Below are positions 34,301-45,550 of a stretch of DNA of 64,000 bases, in pieces. The translations under genes were made by a program, and so were the position numbers. The DNA lies in assembly GCA_030267565.1 (NCBI GenBank), contig BRXU01000023.1, positions 967,001-1,031,000 of the forward strand, read 5' to 3'. Numbering within the stretch: the first letter of the stretch is position 1; every line of letters begins with the position of its first letter. The DNA comes from Pleodorina starrii (lineage: Eukaryota; Chlorophyta; Chlorophyceae; Chlamydomonadales; Volvocaceae). The notes beneath the pieces were generated by a model. It was not told where the DNA came from. It ran no database searches and saw only the letters and a program-made list of their open reading frames with translations.

Positions 34301-36472
34301 GGTGTGGAGCTCCAATACGAGGAAGACGTGGTGCCGCCGGAGGGTACCGGTACTGCAAAAGACAAGGGCGGCGCCGGCGGGGGCGCCGGCGGCGGCGGCA
34401 GCGATGGGGGCCCCTTTGATCGCTTTCGCCTGGCTGCCACGCCGCCGCCGCCGTCGGCGGGGAAGAAGGCCGCCGCCGCCGCCGCCGCCGCCGCTGGCTC
34501 ACGGCCGATCACGTCCTTCTTCCCCCCGGCTGCCGTGGCCACGCAGCAGCAGCAGCAGCAGCAGCAAAAAGCTATGGTCGGAGGCTGCGGCGCAGGTGTG
34601 CGCGGCAGCGCTGCCGCGGGCTGCAGCGGCGGCGGCTTCGGTGGCGGGCCCCAGGGCGCCGGCCCGCGGTCCTATAACAACAACAACAACATGAACAGCA
34701 GCAACAACGCCCGCGAGCCGTTGCTGCAGCACACGCAGCAGGCGACGCAGCTTTACCAGGAACCGCAGCAGCACAACCACAGCCATCAGCACAAGTACGA
34801 CCCGCAGTCGCACCCGCGGCAGAACCAGTACCAGCACCAGTATCAGCACCAACAGCAGCACCAACAGCAGCAACCGCAACACGGTGCTGCGGGATGCGCC
34901 GGCATGGGCCTGCATGTGGCCGCAGGAGGAGGAGGAGGAGGCCTGTGCAGCGGGGCGGCTGCGTCACCGGAAGCAGGGCGGGGACAGCCGCCGCCGGGGC
35001 TGCTGCTGCCCGGCGGCGAGGCGCCTCCCCGCCCGGCCGCCTCTCCACTGGAGGTGCAGCCGTCGTGCAGCCTTTTCCAATCGCCGCTGTTGGCGCAGGT
35101 GCCGTTCAGCCTGACCACGCCGCCTGGCGGCGGTCGGGAGGGGCTGCAGAGGCGGAATGCGGAGCCGCTGCACCGCTCGACCCCGCAGTCCGCGCAGCAG
35201 CAGCAGCTGCCGCAGCAGCTGCCGCAGCAGCTGCCGTGCCAGCCGCCGCCGCAATACAACAACAACAACCAGCAGCAGCAGCCTAATTGGCAATTGCAAC
35301 AGCAGCAGCAGCCACCGCCGCAGCCGCAATGGCAGGGGCATCAGGCGGCAGGGCAGACGCCGCAGCGGTGGCGAGGCCAGGGACCGCCACCGCCACAACA
35401 GCAGCCGCAGCAGCAGCAGCAGCACTGGCAAGGGCAAGCTCAGCAGCAGCAGCCGCAGCAGCACCACCACCAATGGAACGGACAGCAGCCGCAGACGCAG
35501 TGGCAGGGCCAGCAACTGCCGGCAGGGCAGCAGCCGCAGCGTTACCAGGGCCATCCGGCGCCGCCGCCCCAGCAGCAACAGCAGCTCCCACACCATCAGT
35601 GGGGCCAGCAAACACAGCAGCAATTGCAGCAGCAGCAGCACCAGACGCAGCAGCAGCACCAGACGCAGCAGCAGCACCAGACGCAGCAGCAGCAGCAGCA
35701 AACGCATCACCAGCACCATTCCCAGAGGGGTCAACAGTCGCAGCAGCAGCAGCAGCAGCAGACGCACGCACAGCATTGCTACGGCCAACAGTCGCAGCGA
35801 CCGGGGCAACAAGCGCAGCACTACCAGGGCCAGAGCGCGCGGCCGCAGCATCCGGGCAGTGGTGCAGGTGGAGGCGGAGCCGCATCCTCAAGCGCTTCCC
35901 GACCGCAGGCCCTCTTTTCGCCGCAGGGCCAGCCACAGCCAGGGACATGCCCACAGCAACAGCATCAGCAGCAGCCACCGATGCAACAGCCGCAGTCGCA
36001 GTGGACCACACAGCCGCAGGATCAGTCATGGCAGGTGCGACAGCAATATCAGCAGCAACAGCAGCGCGCATTCCCGCACCAAAACCAGCAGCAGCAGAAT
36101 CAGCATCGGCATCAGCAGCAAGGGCTGGGGCCATGGGTGCAAGGAGGGGCAGGTGTAGGGCCCCTGGGAGGTGCGGCGCCGATGACGGGGGCCGCAGGAG
36201 GAGGAGGTTCGGGGCAGGCAGCAGACACCGAGCCGGGTCGCGGGGGAGCGTTGGGGAGCGGCGCCAGTGGCTCTGGGAGCGCAGGCAGGGGTGTCAACGG
36301 TGTCCCGCTAAAACCGGGTACCGCAGCGCAGCCGACGAAGAGGCTCACGTCGGGTCGCGCGCGGGAGGCGGCTATCAAGCGTCAACGCTTGCAGGGGCAT
36401 AACGGCGCGGGAGAAGAAGCGGGGGCTGGGGACGCGGACGCATGGGGGGACGACGCAGACGACTTTGTTTGA
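25391..36472 (+). CDS. FANCJ: FANCJ/BRIP1-type iron-sulfur DNA helicase with long Gln-rich tail (~1773 aa)
   Basis: Exons: 25391-26059, 26352 to about 26492 (or 26543), 26911-27048, 27211-27290, 27883-28099, 28336-28444, 29076-29622, 30032-30187, 30408-30504, 30909-31028, 31538-31609, 31922-32074, 32545-32631, 33157-33399, 33980-36472. The order is Q-motif region (FPHQPYGVQ), Walker A (EAPTGCGKT, residues 40-48), an acidic linker, motif Ia (FFATRTHSQIAQV), four Fe-S cysteines (HYC, EEC, HGC, KMCPYF), DEAH (near residue 333), LTSGTLAPLDSFASELG, VCRGK.SEGIDFAD and QAVGRCIRHKYDWG with the arginine finger region. FANCJ rather than RTEL1 or XPD is favoured by the linker position, WCFNPAVAF, STGLW and RSFEEAMARYYAAV. 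It should unwind 5'-3', including G-quadruplexes and crosslink-repair intermediates. Exon 7 has a Gln/Gly-rich insertion. The last exon is mostly Gln-rich and ends acidic (DDADDFV). One exon end and one GC-AG intron are uncertain. Confidence 0.92.
29649..29672. repeat. Telomere-like TTTTAGGG pair in a FANCJ intron
   Basis: GTTTTAGGGATTTTTAGGGT lies 27 bases after the donor at 29623, in the orientation opposite to the motifs at 14152 and 18464. Confidence 0.75.
29775..29796 (+). repeat. Duplicated exon end within a FANCJ intron
   Basis: CCAAGGACCGCCGCAAGGCC plus AG repeats the final 22 bases of exon 7 (29601-29622) with one mismatch, about 175 bases into the following intron. At the copy the donor GT is replaced by AA. 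Confidence 0.85.
32157..32254 (+). repeat. Dispersed intronic repeat, copy B
   Basis: TG run, then TCGTTACAGTATCTGACCGG through GACGGAAAGACCGCCTGGGC, in the FANCJ intron 32075-32544. It is the same element as 21073-21160 but in the opposite orientation relative to the host gene. Confidence 0.9.
33400..33979 (+). repeat. FANCJ intron made of a G-rich arm and a C-rich arm
   Basis: Bases 33400-33605 are almost only G and T (GGGGTGGGGTTGGGG types). Bases 33620-33978 are almost only A and C (about 35 CCCAACCCA-type units with CCATCCAA variants). The final CCCAACCCAG is itself the 3' splice site. The two arms are broadly complementary. Confidence 0.95.
34499..34522 (+). other. PIP-box-like motif encoded in the FANCJ tail
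   Basis: These codons read SRPITSFF, which fits xxx(I/L/M)xx(F/Y)(F/Y) of PCNA-interacting peptides except that the first position is Ser instead of Gln. It stands between an Ala run and a Gln run, and is one of the few non-repetitive hydrophobic patches in the tail. Functional only by inference. Confidence 0.4.
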
Positions 36473-37247
36473 CGGACTGGCCGGGCTGTGTGATGTGCTT
36501 TGGTTTGAATGTTTGAGCAGGATGAACGCCTGAGCGATGTGCGTGAATGGGTTGACTGGCACATGCTGGATGCACCGCTTCGTGTGCGCCTTGATAATAG
36601 AGGTATTGTGGGTATGCAAAGAATTCGAATAACGCAGGATTAATCCACACAAGTCATTTCGCAAGGGTCGTGCTTTGTGTTGCTATGCGAACGTCATTAA
36701 AGTGTTGGCAAACGAACTTTGCTTGCACAGCGCAGAATTGTCGTTTACCTCGATTGGGCCGATGCAAATCAATCGTGGTGCAACGAGTTCCACGTCTTGA
36801 CTGTAATGTTTACAACCCGGAGCGGCGCGTGCGGGTTGGTAGATCTCTGGTTCCAAAGCGACCCAGACGTACAACATTGTCCTGCGCCCAAGTATCTTCG
36901 CCTTACGTCGGCAGGTACACTTACCGGTATCGGATATACCTAGGACCGAGAAATCTGGTCATTCGGCACTGCTTGCTTTGCAACGCCTCATCCCCAGCCG
37001 CGCGGCAGCCCATACGGATTGCAAGCTTGCAACTACTTCATTCGCTCCGCGTCTCCACTTAAAGCTCACTGGATTAAGCATAATCACGTGAACATCAATT
37101 ACGCGAAGGAACGTGGAGTAGGCTGTCAGTTCGACTCGGATTTGCCGCTTTCCACGTGGACTCAACTCGCAGCGAGTGGCCAGCGGTTGCTCGCGATTTC
37201 AGAATCCTCCAGTGGCGATTGCAGTAGCGACGCGAACAGCTGTTGAA
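36473..37247. other. Intergenic between FANCJ and FAD5
   Basis: A TGTAA at 36802-36806 is a candidate poly(A) signal for FANCJ, 330 bases after its stop. The rest should contain the FAD5 promoter. No other gene was seen. Confidence 0.45.
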
Positions 37248-40200
37248 ATGGCGCCAGTGCAGCAGCCGGTCGGCTTGCGGCTGGGGCGGTGCCAGGGGTT
37301 TGCGGTGCGCCCCTTGGGACGGGGAGTTGTGTCTCGATGCCAACGCCAAGCGGTGATTGCATCGGCAAGCAAGGATCGAGACGTCTCCGCACGGTGAGTG
37401 GGCGTTACAAGGGCGCATCGTAAGGGCTACACGGGCGACGTGGCGGCACTAGGACCTCCAGTAAGGACTTATACCTCGACGTTTTTAGAAAGTTTGCTTT
37501 GTATGGCTGCTCGCGTACAATGGCGTTTGTTTTCTTCAACGGTCGTCTAAGCATTGGATAGCAAGCGCGCTGTGCCTACCTGCGCCGGCGCATCCTAAGC
37601 AGTGCCTTCTTTTGAAAGTTGCGATGGGTTCAGATTTAATACTTTTCGACGAGTTGAGGGTATGAGAACGGCGGCTGCGTCGCGACCTTGCTCTCGAATC
37701 CTGCGCTGGCTCGCGCCCGCATAAATTCGACGCCCGCAAGCAACGATTATGTCATTTTCTTGCAACCCGAGGCTCAGGGATCAATCCTGGGCATGCGTTC
37801 ACCCGTGAGCTGTAGTCTTCAGCGCAGGCTCCCGTGCGTTGTGGCCATTGGGTTCGCGGCCTAGGCCTCGGGCTGCTTTGCGCGAAGCCATTGGGCCCGC
37901 TTCAAACTTTCACTGTTAGGTCCATGGTTTATCGTTGCGTGGTCGCGACGAGGTATACCTGTACGGCGTCGATGCTTTCGCCTCGCGGCGGTACTGCCGT
38001 CGTTGGCAGCTAACGCTCACGTAAAGGCGTCGAAACGCCGAAACGCGACAGCGACTGGCGCCATTCATGTCGCTGGTCCCCAGCGTTGTCACATCTCTGT
38101 GTGCGTTAGAGCTGAGTGGGCGTTTTGGGCGAGCGGGCGCTTCACAAACGAGCGGGATGCGAAACGCAACGCATCGCCCGTTGTCGTTGCGCGGCGACTC
38201 GGCGTTTCTCACCCGCTGTTCCGCGCTCGTTTGTTCGTTTGTGACGCCCCTGAACACACGGGGAGTACACGCGCTGTGAACCTAAGCATGGAAGAAGGCG
38301 CAAGGCTCTAATTCCATGCGTGACGACCTTCCACTACTACATTAAAATTAGTCCTCAGCTGGATTGAGGGAATTTGGTCATGCGTTTGGCTGACGCGCCT
38401 TCCTCCCTCCTGCTGTCCCCTCTCTCCCTCCCTCCTCCGTACATCGCCACGCCTCGTCACTGAATTCAATGAACTGAATCGCGTCGAAAGGGTGGCTGAG
38501 GTGACGGCGCCGCTGTCTTCCTCGCCGGCAGACGCGGTGGCGTCCGCCGTTACGGAGGCCGCCCAGTGGGCTAGCATGTCGTACAGCCGCCAGTACGACG
38601 AGCTGTACGCCAACAAGCCAATCAACCCCAAGAAGGTTGTACCCAAGCCTAGCAAAGAGGCCCAGGCGGCCATCCCCGGCGCTGGCCACGTGCCGTTCTC
38701 CGACGTGCATACCGTCGGCAAGCGCAACCTCTTTTTTGGCCGTACCTGGAACGTTACGGACATGTACTACACGGCCTTCATCGGCGGCATGCACCTCCTA
38801 GCGCTTGCGGCGCCCTTTACCTTCTCCTGGGAGATGGTGGGGCTGTTCCTGGCGTCGTACTTTGTGACGGGCTGCCTGGGCATCACGCTGTCGTACCACC
38901 GCATGCTGAGCCACAAGTCCTTCACGTGCCCCAAGTGGCTGGAGTACATCCTGGCGTACTGCGGCGTCCTTGCCGTACAGGTGAGGCCGGCACGTGCAGG
39001 TGGGGCGCGGTCAGGCGGAGGCGGAGGACGGGGGCGGGGGGCTGGAGACGTAGGAACTTACGGGGCTCGGGTGGGTGGTGTCGTGCTGGGGGAGACGAGT
39101 GGCAGTTCAGGGTGTAGGTCACAGAGCAGTTTGATGTCTCTCAACACAAGCAGTCAGCGCCGTCTCGAGATTTGACCTACAACGATCCAATGTCACCATG
39201 GCTGCGTTGCTGTTGGCGCTGCTGACGGCTGCTGTTGCTGTTGTTGTCGGTGTGGTTTTGCAGGGTGACCCCCTGGAGTGGAGCAGCAGCCACCGCTACC
39301 ACCACTTGCACACCGATACTCCGCTGGACCCCCACTCGCCGTACGAGGGCTTCTTCTGGTGCCACATGGGCTGGCTGCTGGACAACCAGGTGGGTATGCT
39401 GAAGTACGGCGGCCGTAGGTGCCGTACAGTGGCTCTGTGGAGGAGAAGGACGGTTGGGCTGCGGGCGGGCGGGAGGGCGCGGATTGGGGTTCTGCGCTGA
39501 GAGAGGCACGCTGGTGGGCCTGCTCACGATGGAATGGGAGTAAGGATTGTGTCGATTGAGGCGCGGAGGGATGATTGTCTAGGTGAATTCCTTACAGCAA
39601 AGGCTAGATGTTGGTCTGAGGTAGACACATGGATGGGCAGAGCGCGGATGCAGGCGACATCTGGCCTGGATACGCAGCCAGGGCAAGGGAAGCGAGCGGT
39701 AGGGATTGCCTGGGGCGAGGCTATAGTTGCGGCGCGGGAGCGGAGACGACTTGTCGACCACTTCCCGTCCCAAGTACCCCTCCCCCATCTCATCCTCCCT
39801 TCCCGTCCCCCTTTCCCATCCACCCAAGTGCCCTAACGTGCCATGACCTCACATTTCCTTGCTCGCGTCTCCCTCCGTGTTTCCTGTTTAGGCCACCATG
39901 GAGCGCGTATCCAACCGCTCCAACGCCGATGATCTGGAGTCTCAGTGGTACTACCGCTGGCTCCGTGACACCTACGCCTGGCACGTGGCGGCGCAGCTTG
40001 CAGTGCTGTACCTGGTACGTCACCTCGCCAGGCGCGGTGTTCCGTTATTGTCGTCTTGATCACGCCCCAATGCCGGCATGTGTTGATGCGTGCGACTTGG
40101 GTCCATTGGTGTTCACGGCGATTGGTGGATTGTTTGCATTTGAGGGTGCGTGTTCGACTCCATGTGTCGCCAGCTGGTCTAGGAGCGGTAATGAGTGGGA

Positions 40201-41203
40201 GTAATGAGCGGTAATGAGCGGGTGCAGGGAGTGACGGATTTGTTGCAGCTGTCGAGCGGGTGGGCGCCCAGGCTCTGAATCAACCGCTCGTGCCAGTTGG
40301 GTTATTGACACTTTTTTTGGCTGCCGTATCAGCTGGCGCCTGACTTGGAGCCCCTCCCCCTCTGCTCCCCCGCCTCGCCCTCCGCAGGCCGGCGGGCTCC
40401 CGGCGGTGGTGTGGGGCGGTGCGCTGCGCATGTGCTGGGTGTGGCACATCACCTGGTTCGTGAACTCGGCGTCGCACTGCTGGGGATACCAGGTGGGGGC
40501 GCGGGCCCGTGCACGAGCTGAGGCTGGGCTGGGCTGGGGTTTCGGAGCAGGGGCACTGGGGTTGGTGGGGCTGCTTGGGCGGTGGGTCGGGACGCGCCCC
40601 ACCTTCGGGGCAGGGGCAGGGGCTGGGTTGGGGACTCGGCTGACGACTGACTGTGGCGGGCAGCATACCTCGGATCTCCTCGCATCGCCGCCGGTTGTGC
40701 GGCGGTTGCGGCTGTCAGTTTGGCGGCAGAGCAGCCGATTAGCACTAGCCGACCTGGGCCAGGACGCCGCCTTTTCGCAGCGGCTTCTATGCTTTCTCGT
40801 TTTCAATTTTCGAATTCTCTACGCTTCGAACCTCACACCCAGACGCACTCCCTACACATCTCTCTTCCTTTCTTCTTTCATTCTTTTTTCCTTTCTCGGT
40901 CTCCATCCGAAAAAATTGTTCTGCGCTTCCCGCTGCTCCTGCTGCCGCTGTCAGGACTACAACACTGGCGACCTGTCCAAGAACAACTGGTGGGTCGGCA
41001 TCCTGGCTTTTGGCGAGGGCTGGCACAACAACCACCACGCCTTCGAGTTCTCCGCGCGCCACGGCTTTGAGTGGTGGCAGGTGGACATGACCTGGGGCGT
41101 GATCTGCCTGCTGGAGAAGCTGGGCCTCGCTCACAACGTCAAGCTCCCCACCGAGCGTCAGAAGGCGCGCCTGGCGTTCAAGAAGCCGGCCGTGGCCGCG
41201 TAA
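37248..41203 (+). CDS. FAD5: Plastid palmitoyl-MGDG delta-7 desaturase, FAD5 type (412 aa)
   Basis: Six exons keep frame: 37248-37393, 38491-38980, 39264-39389, 39892-40014, 40388-40492, 40955-41203. The 48 residues of exon 1 (MAPVQQPVGLRLGRCQGFAV...) are rich in Arg, Val, Gln and Ser with few acids, like a chloroplast transit peptide. They join the body across a 1.1-kb intron with a GTGAGT donor. The ADS/stearoyl-CoA-type fold carries all three His boxes: HRMLSH (185-190), HRYHH (222-226) and HNNHH (354-358), plus the family's EGWHNNHHAFEFSARHG stretch and hydrophobic segments around residues 140-180. FAD5 enzymes put a cis-7 double bond into 16:0 on monogalactosyldiacylglycerol in the plastid envelope or thylakoid. 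Headgroup and position specificity come from the family, not from this sequence. A start at the GTG at 38492 was rejected because the joined model supplies an ATG and transit peptide. Confidence 0.94.
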
Positions 41204-41423
41204 GGACGCCTTTTCGCGCGCTTTGTATACTGCCTTTCCTTGGGTTTGCCTCATCGCACCGCGAGAAGGCTTCCTCCTCATCGGAAAAAGGCGATGTGGC
41301 GGGACCCAAGCTCGTCGCCAGTCCGGGCGGTCCCGACTTTTCCTCCTCTGTCCTCTCGGCTTCTGTCTCCCCGTGTTTCTGGAACTGTTTGTGGCCTCGT
41401 TAGAGCAGGGGGAGCGGAGTAGT

Positions 41424-41428
41424 TGTAA
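41424..41428 (+). terminator. TGTAA poly(A) signal of FAD5
   Basis: TGTAA lies 221 bases after the FAD5 stop. TGTAA is the usual nuclear polyadenylation motif of volvocine algae. The cleavage site cannot be seen. Confidence 0.55.
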
Positions 41429-44075
41429 CGTTTCGGCCTGGTGGCTGGCGTGGCGTGGTGTGCAGCGGAGCGGGAACGAGGATGGAAGGAACTAAAGGGG
41501 CTCACGGAGAGAAAAAGAAGGGAAGAGACGGCTGCGCCTTGAGCTTGTTGTGCTGATGTCGGTTGTTGCCTGCGTTGTTGCTGTGCCCAGGCGGTGGTGC
41601 CAGGCTCGCGGACAAATGCCTTATGGGCTCTTTTTCTGCGATGGGGCATCTGTTCCGCGGGAGGAGCGGCGTGGGCCGGGGATGAGGGCAGGGATGTGGA
41701 GGAGCGGCAGGCTGTACAGGGTTCCGGAGCGGAAGGCTTCGTCTGTTGCGCGATGATCCTTGTCCGTTGGTCGTTCTTTGTCGGTTGGTTCTTTGTCGGT
41801 GATGGTTTCCACGATGTCGGTGATGGTTTCCACGATGTCCATTTATTGGTCGTGTTAGTCCACCTTACGGGTCAGATGCGCCTTACAGAGGCCGCTGTTC
41901 ATTCCTTGTCAGTCGGTGTTGGGCGTTTCTAGGAGGGTTTGTGCGCGAGTGAGCTGTGCGGAAGTGAAGAAGTTTCATCTGGAGAATTTTGCTCTCACCT
42001 GGAGAATTTTGCGCATGAAAATTTTACGCATGGGCTGCGTAAGAGGTGCGGTGTGATGGGAGCGGTTTTGCTTTGCTGTTTGTGCGCGGAGTGGCGCAGA
42101 GCTAATGGTGCTGAAAGGTGTTCCAGGTCGAAGATTTGCGAGAGTCGTTTGCGGCTGGGACGCGGTTGCTTTCATTCGCCCTAAAGAACCTGAAAGAAGA
42201 ACGAGTTGAAGAAGCGATAGGAGGGAAAAGGAGCGCACGCAGATTATGGGAGATTGGTGTGGTCTCATTGGCTGGCTGGTGAAATTCTGGAGCCTTTCCC
42301 GGGCACATTTGGTGCTGTTAATCGGGCTGGCCCTATTTCAATACGGCATGGCGCTGCGCCTGCCCGCGATGTGTGACGGGTGTTTTCTATTTTGATACAA
42401 TATCATCATATTATACAAACGACTTTCTGCTGCTGCTGTTGCTTTTGCGGCAGCAGCAACCTTCCTGTGCTAGCTGAGTCGCACTCTGCTTTGTGCAGGA
42501 GACCCCATACTCTCTGTGTATCCGGCCGCAACCGCCAAATCGGCACTAAGGTGACTGGGACGGCCGCTGGCGGCCGAGTCGTGTGTCTGTGTGTGTCTGT
42601 ACGTGTTTGAGCTGCAGCAGTGCGCGCACTTTCCTCTCCCTCACTGGAGGCCGGGTCACACGCACACTCACACAGCCTGTATTGTGGTGACGGTGCTGGT
42701 AGCCGGCTGAGCTGATTGGCGGCTGCTGCTGCTGCTGCACCCGGACTACTGCGGACTCGCATTAATCGGCACGCGGCGCCCCAGAGCCCGGCGTTCAGGC
42801 CTCCTCCTCAGTTGTATTTCATATCACGTATCAAGCGACAAGGGTGCGCGCGCGTGCCGGGTGTGGGGGATGCCCCAGATTTGTGGCCCGGGCTGCCCAT
42901 GTCCTGCGGGCCCCATTAGTCGGTCGGCTGGCAACACCTCGGCAGCGCCGCATCCACCCTTGCCCCTACCAATTAGGGGGGAAGGGGAACGAGTGTCCGC
43001 GCCGGTGCGGGGTCCCTAGCGGGGGTCTGACTTCCATGTCGTACGGTATGTGCTCGGTAAGGTCCTCATTGATCGTAGCTAACAGCTCCAGCGGGTTTCC
43101 TTGACCATAGCGCGGTGTGGGAAATGGCGAGGCAGCATGTGCGGAGCCCAGCGGAGGCCGGGCGTGCGGGCGGACGTCGCTACTCGGGGGGCGGGTGCCG
43201 GGTTGCGTTGTATGAAGACCTGTGTTTACGGAACCTCAATGTGCCTCGTGCTGTCTTGTCTTCTTGTATTTGCTCGTGTGCTGTTGCGTTACTGCCAGGC
43301 TGCCAGTTTGCGACGACGCCTGTTTGTGTGCAGGCGCGGGGATGGAGGGGGTCGCTGATATGCCGCAGCTGCTCCCAAAAGTCGCTGCGTTTTGTTTTGT
43401 GTCGTGTCGTCGCTGTGTGCTGTGTGGTGTCGATTTGTATGAGATGGACCTGGAGGGGCACCGGTGGTAATGTCTGTAAGTTCGTTTTCACACAGTATGA
43501 GCTCCGCCCTACACACTGAGTTGAGCACGTGAGCGGCGGCTTCTTGGTCTTACCTGCCATCCCCCAACTAGCTCCTTCAGCGTTCAGCCTGCGACCTAGC
43601 ACGACTGCTCACACCAACGCGGCGTTTCCAAACAGAGCACTGCCCTGGCGGGCGCTTGGTTGGGCTGTGCCGAGTCGGCCGATCAGCGGCGACAAGCTGC
43701 TGGCAGGAACACACAATCCATGTGGCTAGGAACCACACAAACGCCACATATACGGTACCCTTGGAAGACATGGCTGCTGCTGATATGACCGTAAACGGGA
43801 TGCAATCGGCGATGCGGACGAGAAGGCAGCACGAGAAGGAGGAGCAAGAGGAGGACCCACACGGGGGGCGTGCGACACTGTTGCATTAGGGAGAGCAGGT
43901 GGGGGACGGCCCGGGGGCCCGGGCACCCACCACCCAGGCACCCAGGCATCCGGGCACCCAGGCACCTTGGCCCGCCCTTCAACATACACATCTCATGTCG
44001 GAGAGCCTCCCCCCCTTCTCCCTCCCCAACTCCCCGGGATCACCCCCGTTCCACCGTTACGGTGTCTCACAATCA

Positions 44076-44407
44076 TTAGCGCCGTAATGTAGTGTGACAC
44101 TTCGTCAGGATGCAAGGATTACAAGGGGAACCGATGGTCACATCGGTTGCTAGCCGTACATGCTAGGCGGACTGGTCATCCTACCCCAGGGGCACCCACG
44201 GAGGGGTGCCGAAAGCCAAGCCTCAAAGGCCCACCAGCACCAAGCCCGCACATCACGCAAAGTGGGAAAAAGCAGAAAAGAGAGCCCCAGAAGCACAGGG
44301 CCCGCAAGAGGTCGAGACGCACGAAGAACGAAACCAGACAAACAAGAGAGCGTCCTCAGGACGCCTGCCACCGAGCCGTTAGCGCCGTAATGTAGTGTGA
44401 CACTTCG
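44076..44407. repeat. Pair of perfect 29-bp direct repeats 303 bp apart
   Basis: The 29-base word beginning TTAGCGCCGTAATGTAGTGT occurs at 44076-44104 and again at 44379-44407 without a mismatch. The 274 bases between are A/G- and C-rich without a useful frame. This could be the ends of a small element or a segmental duplication remnant. Confidence 0.85.
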
Positions 44408-45382
44408 GTACGGCAGAGCGTATAACGATTTGACACTTTCAAGCGACCTCGCGGGGTGATTATTAGTGAAGCTTATATGGAATTTGAATCTGAATTGCGT
44501 GTGGGTGTTGGTTCTGTTCGTCGCTGCCTGGGTGAGAGTCTGCCGGAAGAGTGATGACCGACGTTCATTTGCGGCCACACTGGAACGCAGCATTTATAAG
44601 GCTTTGTAGTCGGAAGCTCAAGATGTAGTTTTGGAAAGCAGAAACGGAGTACGAACTTCGAGGTCGCATTTTCTGTAACGCATCCAGTAAACTTGTGTTT
44701 AATCCATTCTAAGGCGATCAACCGATCAAACCGACCTACATTATGGGCGCCACGGGCTAAGTTATCACCCTCCCTGGAGCCCCCCCCTTTGCCTGAAGGG
44801 TAGGGATGGGGAGCAAACTGGAACGAGGTGCGTGAGTTCAAGGAAGGAAGCTAGGCCGGGGGTTTGGGTTAAGGAGAACGACATCGACCCCTAATCCGCC
44901 CCTCGACCCCGCCCCGCCCCACTCTTCCGGGGGAGCACAGCACCCGGCAGCGGCATTCACCAGCCAGTAATCACCTCACATACACAAAGGTCACCAGCAG
45001 TCAATTATTCCGCAACCACCACACACACATGTGCACACACGCATAGTACACTCACCGACCACATCCTGCATCCATATATACCAACCATGCAGCCACCCGA
45101 CCCGTTGCTTTTCTTCTTGCCCTCTCTCTCCCGCCCTCCCCCATCTGCGTCAAACCACCCGCCAAGCACGCTAAGCACGCCACGCAGTGTCAGGCGCGGT
45201 ACACTCCAGGGGCACTCACCCTCTGCCTCCGGTGCCACCGCAATCCATTCACCCGCCGTGTTTGTGTGGCTGTGGCTGTGCGCGCCGCTTTTGCCCAATC
45301 CGCAACCCACAGAAAAACACACTTGGGCACGGGCGCTCGCCGCTTAACCCCCAACGCGGGGAGGGAGGGTACCGGTAATGAT

Positions 45383-45387
45383 TTACA
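45383..45387 (-). terminator. TGTAA poly(A) signal of the AIM24-family gene
   Basis: Read on the - strand, TGTAA lies 164 bases after the stop codon at 45551-45553. Confidence 0.5.
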
Positions 45388-45550
45388 AGAAAGCCACCGC
45401 AGTGAAGGGACCGTCCCGGCCCCCGGTGCGGGCCGTCCTTAGCTGCCTGGCCCCGACCCCGGCCCACCACACAGCGTAGGACCGCCCCGCACCCCCACGC
45501 GGCAGCCGTCACCACCACCGCCGCCACCACCACCACCAGCGCCGCCCCCC

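Larger units (their letters stand above)
41204..45550. other. 4.3-kb gene-poor region
   Basis: No frame here has a recognisable domain or a convincing exon chain. Visible items: FAD5 3' UTR with TGTAA at 41424, a 21-bp tandem duplication (GTCGGTGATGGTTTCCACGAT, near 41797-41838), a GCAGCAG/CTGCTGC hairpin-like region near 42427-42462, C-rich CACCCAGGCACC repeats near 43921-43970, and a pair of 29-bp direct repeats (44076, 44379). Confidence 0.5.

Noticed and set aside
33610..34542. - strand frame encoding long WVGWVGW/GGLGGLG repeats
   Set aside because: It is the reverse reading of the C-rich intron arm of FANCJ.
34964..36158. Leu-rich, Ser/Arg-rich and Ala-rich frames over the FANCJ tail
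   Set aside because: CAG/CAA runs read in other frames. The Gln frame is the one continuous with the helicase domain.
38492..39175. FAD5 beginning at the GTG at 38492
   Set aside because: An upstream exon with ATG, a transit-peptide-like sequence, a GTGAGT donor and matching phase gives a complete start.
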